The notes beneath the pieces are model-generated. The model searched no databases. It had not been told where the DNA came from and saw nothing but the letters and a program-made list of their open reading frames with translations. This document shows positions 60,671 to 64,000 of a DNA stretch of 64,000 bases, one piece after another. The stretch is from Flavobacterium tyrosinilyticum (lineage in GTDB: Bacteria > Bacteroidota > Bacteroidia > Flavobacteriales > Flavobacteriaceae): assembly GCF_023656565.1 (NCBI RefSeq), contig NZ_JAMOKG010000003.1, positions 1,240,001 to 1,304,000 on the forward strand, given 5' to 3'. Numbering within the stretch: the first letter of the stretch is position 1; each line of letters opens with the position of its first letter. The translations under genes were made by a program, and so were the position numbers.

Positions 60671-60752
60671 TTAATTTTCAAATCTAAAATCCCAAATTCC
60701 AACTCTCACAGTTTCAAACTTGGATTTTGGAATTTAATTATTGGAATTTAAT
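60671..60752. repeat. Repeat between the exporter genes, GGAATTT/AAATTCC family
   Basis: AAATCCCAAATTCCAACTCTC on one side, TTGGATTTTGGAATTTAA and ATTGGAATTTAATT on the other. The right-hand part runs into the ATPase gene, so the last codons of that gene (Leu-Asn-Ser-Asn-Asn, then TAA at 60734) are written in repeat sequence. Confidence 0.8.
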
Positions 60753-61678
60753 TTTTTGTTTTCCGTTACCGTTTGGATAAAAATATCGTTTATGCTCGGA
60801 ATTTTTTCTACGAAATGCGTTACTTGTCCACGTTGTGTCAAAATGTTCAATAATTCGTTTGGACTTGCATTTCCAATCTGAATATTTAATTTCAAATCAT
60901 CATTTAAAGATTTAAAACTAGCAGGCGAAACCGTAAATTTTTGAGTGATATCGTACATCAAACCTTCAACATTATTTGTCAAAATTCCAACTTCAAAACT
61001 ATTTGTTCTAAACTGACGTTTCACATCAGCCACTTTCCCTTCGATCAATTTATTGGATTTGTGAATTAAAGCAATGTTTTCACAAAGCTCTTCTACACTT
61101 TCCATTCTGTGCGTCGAAAAAATAATAGTAGAACCTTGTTCTTTCAATGCCAGAATTTCATCTTTAATAACATTAGCATTTACAGGATCAAAACCAGAAA
61201 AGGGCTCATCTAAAATTAGCAATTTTGGTTTATGCAAAACACAAACCACAAACTGAATTTTCTGTGCCATTCCTTTAGAAAGTTCCTGAATTTTCTTGTT
61301 CCACCAGCCTTGAATTCCTAATCTGTCAAACCAATAATCCAATTGTTTTTTGGCTTCAGCCTTAGAAAGGCCTTTCATTTGAGCCAGATACAAACATTGC
61401 TCTCCCACTTTCATCGAACTATACAAACCTCTTTCTTCTGGAAGGTATCCGATCGTTTGCACATGTTTGGGCTGCAATCTTTCTCCATCCAAAATTACTT
61501 CGCCACTATCTGGCAATGTAATTTGGTTTATGATTCTGATAAGGGAAGTTTTTCCGGCTCCATTGGGACCTAAAAGCCCATATATACTGCCTTTTGGCAC
61601 ATTTAATGAAACTTCGTTAAGTGCTACATAATCGCCGTATTTTTTTACGACTTTATGTACTTCAAGTAAGTTACTCAT
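60734..61678 (-). CDS. ABC transporter ATP-binding protein (NatA-like)
   Basis: A 314-residue ATPase: Walker A GPNGAGKTSL, signature LSKGMAQKIQF (with LSKG for LSGG), Walker B LLILDEPFSGFDP and H-loop FSTHRME, with a C-terminal extension (about 220-310) found in ABC-2 exporters of the NatA type. It drives the permease encoded directly downstream. The last residues KKLNSNN come from the intergenic repeat. A strong terminator upstream isolates it from dnaJ. Confidence 0.92.
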   Translation of the reverse strand: MSNLLEVHKVVKKYGDYVALNEVSLNVPKGSIYGLLGPNGAGKTSLIRIINQITLPDSGEVILDGERLQPKHVQTIGYLPEERGLYSSMKVGEQCLYLAQMKGLSKAEAKKQLDYWFDRLGIQGWWNKKIQELSKGMAQKIQFVVCVLHKPKLLILDEPFSGFDPVNANVIKDEILALKEQGSTIIFSTHRMESVEELCENIALIHKSNKLIEGKVADVKRQFRTNSFEVGILTNNVEGLMYDITQKFTVSPASFKSLNDDLKLNIQIGNASPNELLNILTQRGQVTHFVEKIPSINDIFIQTVTENKKLNSNN

Positions 61679-61772
61679 GCTATTTTTAAGGATTTACTGC
61701 GTCACTTTGCCTGTTACGGTTCAGCGACTGTAAAAGTAAATAATTCGAAGCGAAATTGTCGCATATTACGCA

Positions 61773-61808
61773 AAAAACCCATTCTAATTTATGCTAGAAT
61801 GGGTTTTT
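61773..61808 (-). terminator. Terminator after dnaJ
   Basis: Inverted repeat AAAAACCCATTCTA / TAGAATGGGTTTTT with an 8-base loop and T-run on the minus strand. It closes the grpE-dnaJ transcript, 29 bases after the dnaJ stop, and separates it from the exporter genes. Confidence 0.9.
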
Positions 61809-61836
61809 AATTTTTATAACTTTAAAAAAGTTCAGA

Positions 61837-62946
61837 TTATGAGAACATATCTTTTACTTTTTCAAAAAACGACTTCTCTGATTTCTCTGGACTTGGAACA
61901 AAATGTTCGTCTGCTAAAGCATTTTCAAAAAATTGTTTTTGCTCTTTATTTAATGTTTTTGGAGTCCAAACATTTACGTGAACCAATAAATCTCCGCTTC
62001 CGTAACCATTTAAACTAGGAATTCCTTTTCCTTTCAATCTTAAGATTTTTCCAGACTGAATTCCTTCTTCCAATTTAATACGAACTTTTCCGTTGATTGC
62101 TTCAATATCTTTAGAAGCTCCCAAAACTGCTTCAGGAAAACTGATGTATAAATCGAAATGGATGTTTTCTCCTTCACGCTTTAAGAATTCGTGTTCAACT
62201 TCTTCAATCGCTACAATTAAATCTCCTGGAATACTGTTTCCTGGAGCATCGTTACCTTTGTTGGCAACTTTTAACTGCATACCATCAACAACTCCCGCAG
62301 GAATTTTAATTGATACTGTTTCGTCTTCTTGAACCATTCCTTGAGCATCTGCCTCAGAAGGTTTTTTATCTAAAATCTGACCAGAACCACCACAAGCAGG
62401 ACAAGTAGATGCAGATTGCATTCTTCCTAAAATGGTATTGGTTACACGCATTACTTGTCCTTGACCGTTACAAGTCGTACAAGTTTTATACGTTACGCCT
62501 TTTGCCTGAACTTTACGTTTTACTTTTACTTTTTTCTCCACTCCATTTGCAATTTCTTCTAAAGTTAATTTCACTTTAATTCGAAGATTGCTTCCTTTCG
62601 CACGACGAGGGCCTCCGCCTCCGCCTCCGAAACCGCCAAATCCGCCACCAAAAATATCACCAAACTGGCTGAAAATGTCATCCATATTCATACCGCCGTG
62701 GCCACCGCCAAATCCGCCAGAGCCATCAAATGCTTGATGACCATATTGATCGTATTTCGCTTTTTTCTGTGGATCACTTAAAACTTCATAAGCTTCTGCC
62801 GCCAATTTGAAGTTTTCTTCTGCCTCTTTGTCGCCTGGGTTTTTATCAGGGTGGTATTTAAGCGCACTTTTTCGGTATGCTTTTTTTATTTCGGCAGCAT
62901 CAGCATTTTTTGAAATGCCTAGTATTTCGTAAAAATCTTTTTTCAT
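61837..62946 (-). CDS. dnaJ: Molecular chaperone DnaJ
   Basis: A 369-residue type I DnaJ: J domain with HPD (KYHPDKNPGD), a Gly/Phe-rich region (GGFGGGHGG), a central Cys-rich zinc domain with spaced CxxCxGxG-type motifs (KTCTTCNGQG, STCPACGGSG) and the C-terminal substrate-binding domain. I count only two clear CxxCxGxG units in this copy. The frame opens upstream at 62964, but ATG at 62946 (MKKDFYEIL) is the conserved start. It follows grpE on the same strand. Confidence 0.96.
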   Translation of the reverse strand: MKKDFYEILGISKNADAAEIKKAYRKSALKYHPDKNPGDKEAEENFKLAAEAYEVLSDPQKKAKYDQYGHQAFDGSGGFGGGHGGMNMDDIFSQFGDIFGGGFGGFGGGGGGPRRAKGSNLRIKVKLTLEEIANGVEKKVKVKRKVQAKGVTYKTCTTCNGQGQVMRVTNTILGRMQSASTCPACGGSGQILDKKPSEADAQGMVQEDETVSIKIPAGVVDGMQLKVANKGNDAPGNSIPGDLIVAIEEVEHEFLKREGENIHFDLYISFPEAVLGASKDIEAINGKVRIKLEEGIQSGKILRLKGKGIPSLNGYGSGDLLVHVNVWTPKTLNKEQKQFFENALADEHFVPSPEKSEKSFFEKVKDMFS

Positions 62947-62956
62947 AATTAGATTA

Positions 62957-63005
62957 AGTTCCAAATCTTAAAAATTCCAAAATCCAAAAATGCATTTGAA
63001 ATTCT
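62957..63005. repeat. Repeat between grpE and dnaJ, AAATTCC family
   Basis: AAGTTCCAAATCTTAAAAATTCC and AATCCAAAAATGC, a degenerate arm of the GGAATTT/AAATTCC family. It lies within the grpE-dnaJ transcript, just ahead of the dnaJ start. Confidence 0.6.
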
Positions 63006-63015
63006 TATTGCATTT

Positions 63016-63594
63016 TTAGTTTCCTACAACAACTTTAGGGTAACGAATAATTTTGTCTCCTAATTTGTATCCTTTTTCAATAACATCAACAATTTTCCCT
63101 TTTAATTTATCAGACGGCGCTGGAATTTGGGTAATTGCTTCAGCAATATCAGCATTGAAAGCATCTCCTGCTTGAATTTCAACTTGCTCTAAACCTTTAG
63201 AAACTAAAGTATTTCTCAGTTTTTCGTGAATCAACTCAACACCTTTTTTCAAATTCTCATCCTCAGACTTGTTGATCTCTACTGCCGCTCTGTCAAAATC
63301 ATCTAAAACAGGAAGCATTGCCAATAAAACCTCTTGATTTGCTGTTTTAAATAAATCAAGACGCTCTTTTGAAGTTCTTTTTTTGTAATTTTCAAATTCA
63401 GCAAATAATCTCAAAAACTTATCTTTTTCGTGAGCCAAGTCTTTAGCTAATTGCTCCTCAACACTTAATTCTTCAACAATTAACTGTTCTCCGTTGGCAT
63501 TGTTCTCTAACGTTACATCGTCTAATTCCTGATCGAATTCTGTATTTTCCGTAGTCATATTACTTTTATTTTTAAAAATATTCTTAAACTTCAT
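63016..63594 (-). CDS. grpE: Nucleotide exchange factor GrpE
   Basis: A 192-residue cochaperone that releases ADP from DnaK: a basic N-terminus (KFKNIFKNKS), an acidic stretch, the long dimer helix (EEQLAKDLAHEKDKFLRLFA, FENYKKRTSKE) and the beta-wing domain (HEKLRNTLVSKGLEQVEIQA, ITQIPAPSDKLKGKIV, EKGYKLGDKIIRYPKVVVG). The longest frame opens at 63648 with TTG, but this TTG is the -33 element of the promoter, so translation must start downstream: ATG 63594 or 63558. dnaJ follows. Confidence 0.93.
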   Translation of the reverse strand: MKFKNIFKNKSNMTTENTEFDQELDDVTLENNANGEQLIVEELSVEEQLAKDLAHEKDKFLRLFAEFENYKKRTSKERLDLFKTANQEVLLAMLPVLDDFDRAAVEINKSEDENLKKGVELIHEKLRNTLVSKGLEQVEIQAGDAFNADIAEAITQIPAPSDKLKGKIVDVIEKGYKLGDKIIRYPKVVVGN

Positions 63595-63616
63595 TTTATT
63601 TCTTTCTGTTGGATTG

Positions 63617-63648
63617 CAAAAGTACTGCCAAATCTTATAAAATGTCAA
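63617..63648 (-). promoter_or_regulatory. Promoter of grpE-dnaJ
   Basis: On the minus strand a TTG -33 element (63648-63646) is followed after 21 bp by TACTTTTG (63624-63617), an exact TAnnTTTG -7 box. Transcription would start near 63611, giving a leader of about 17 bases to ATG 63594. It lies inside the longest grpE reading frame and rules that start out. No CIRCE element is present. Confidence 0.8.
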
Positions 63649-63842
63649 ATTGTCACTTTATTAATTATGAGACCTTTAAAAAAAGTATCTGCTCAGAAAA
63701 AATTTATTATAATTTTAAGACTATTACGTTTTAGTTTATATTATCTTTGAGACCAATAAACATAAATTATTACCTCCAAAAATTGAATTTAAGGGTTGGC
63801 TTCGGCCTCTAAATAATTATTAATTCAAGTTTACCTTATATT

Positions 63843-63878
63843 AAAAAAAGCTTCGCCTATAGAGACGAAGCTTTTTTT
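63843..63878 (-). terminator. Terminator after tRNA-Trp
   Basis: Inverted repeat AAAAAAAGCTTCG / CGAAGCTTTTTTT with a 10-base loop. It lies about 40 bases downstream of the tRNA in the minus direction and separates it from grpE. Confidence 0.88.
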
Positions 63879-63920
63879 ATGTTTAAGCTTTACATGACAA
63901 AGTTGTCATTTATTGTTTTG

Positions 63921-63991
63921 CACGGGCGGAGGGATTCGAACCCCCATCAACGGTTTTGGAGACCGCTATTCTACCCTTGAACTACGCCCGT
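63921..63991 (-). tRNA. tRNA-Trp (anticodon CCA)
   Basis: A 71-base tRNA on the minus strand: acceptor stem ACGGGCG / CGCCCGT with discriminator G, D-arm GTTC / GAAT, anticodon arm GCGGT-CTCCAAA-ACCGT with anticodon CCA (reads UGG), a 4-base variable loop and a T-arm GGGGG-TTCGAAT-CCCTC. CCA is not encoded after the discriminator. A strong terminator follows. No second tRNA is seen within the window. Confidence 0.95.
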
Positions 63992-64000
63992 AACTTAAGG

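Noticed and set aside
63649..63842. A CIRCE (HrcA) or heat-shock operator before grpE.
   Set aside because: No TTAGCACTC-N9-GAGTGCTAA is present; the only strong signal is the TTG / TAnnTTTG promoter.

Overview
This is about 64 kb of chromosome from a member of the Bacteroidota, almost certainly a Flavobacterium close to F. johnsoniae. The support is AT-rich DNA, promoters of the Bacteroidota type (TTG, 17-21 bp, TAnnTTTG), a SusC-type plug motif, a 50-residue DUF4295 gene in the rpmB-rpmG-ftsY cluster, and many intergenic inverted repeats of the kind common in flavobacteria. Most of the window is stable core genome. I see no prophage, IS element, CRISPR array or rRNA.

Layout. 0.2-5.5 kb (- strand): ftsY, DUF4295, rpmG and rpmB, then cinA, an Hpt protein, an FAH-family enzyme and an exonuclease. 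5.7-13.3 kb: an orphan 2-oxoacid dehydrogenase E2, a glycosyltransferase, a BamA-like barrel, a DUF5009 membrane protein, and a CpsB-like phosphatase convergent with a polyprenyl-phosphate sugar transferase (polysaccharide assembly). 13.4-24.1 kb (mostly +): a secreted protein, an ABC-F ATPase, an FKBP lipoprotein, a methyltransferase, a lipoprotein, a LolD/MacB-type ATPase, cobalamin adenosyltransferase, a DUF2795 protein and secA. 24.2-27.2 kb (-): a TrmH-type methylase and a tight three-gene unit of APS kinase, Asp/Asn hydroxylase-like oxygenase and sulfotransferase. 27.3-36.9 kb: a cysteine-free sirtuin, a sterol-desaturase-like hydroxylase, purB, a CPA2 antiporter, peroxiredoxin, an AEC transporter, an Rrf2 regulator with its oxidoreductase, and meaB. 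37-46 kb: an LtaS-like phosphotransferase, MATE pump, two outer-membrane proteins, a LytTR two-component pair and ppk2. 47-51 kb: an ECF sigma factor, an anti-sigma-like protein and a plug/vWA surface protein. 51-64 kb: a LURP/scramblase-like protein, SDR, mtaB, a secreted protein, GNAT, HAD, DUF2007, a one-domain DEAD-box protein, an NtrC-type regulator without a DNA-binding domain, an ABC-2 exporter, dnaJ, grpE and tRNA-Trp.

Most interesting points. (1) The LytTR pair has two matching candidate sites, each two GTCAAA half-sites exactly 21 bp apart. One lies before the adjacent outer-membrane gene and one before the kinase's own gene. (2) The PAPS-generating kinase, oxygenase and sulfotransferase are packed with 4-bp gaps and look like a small modification pathway of unknown substrate. 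(3) The anti-sigma-like protein and the vWA protein of the sigma-factor locus carry the same SusC-type plug motif but no barrel. (4) An NtrC-family regulator lacks its HTH domain, and its neighbour is a DEAD-box protein reduced to one RecA domain with DDAD in place of DEAD. (5) A 17-bp near-palindrome sits in front of both rrf2 and its downstream oxidoreductase. (6) At least eight families of word-like inverted repeats fill the gaps between genes, and in one case supply the end of a coding sequence. (7) A full copy of a roughly 170-nt structured repeat lies beside ppk2, and the edge of another copy lies at the window start.

Several gene starts were moved from the longest open frame to a better-supported codon (grpE, dnaJ, the sigma factor, the MATE pump, the sugar transferase, two exported proteins and the DUF6929-like protein); reasons are given in each entry.
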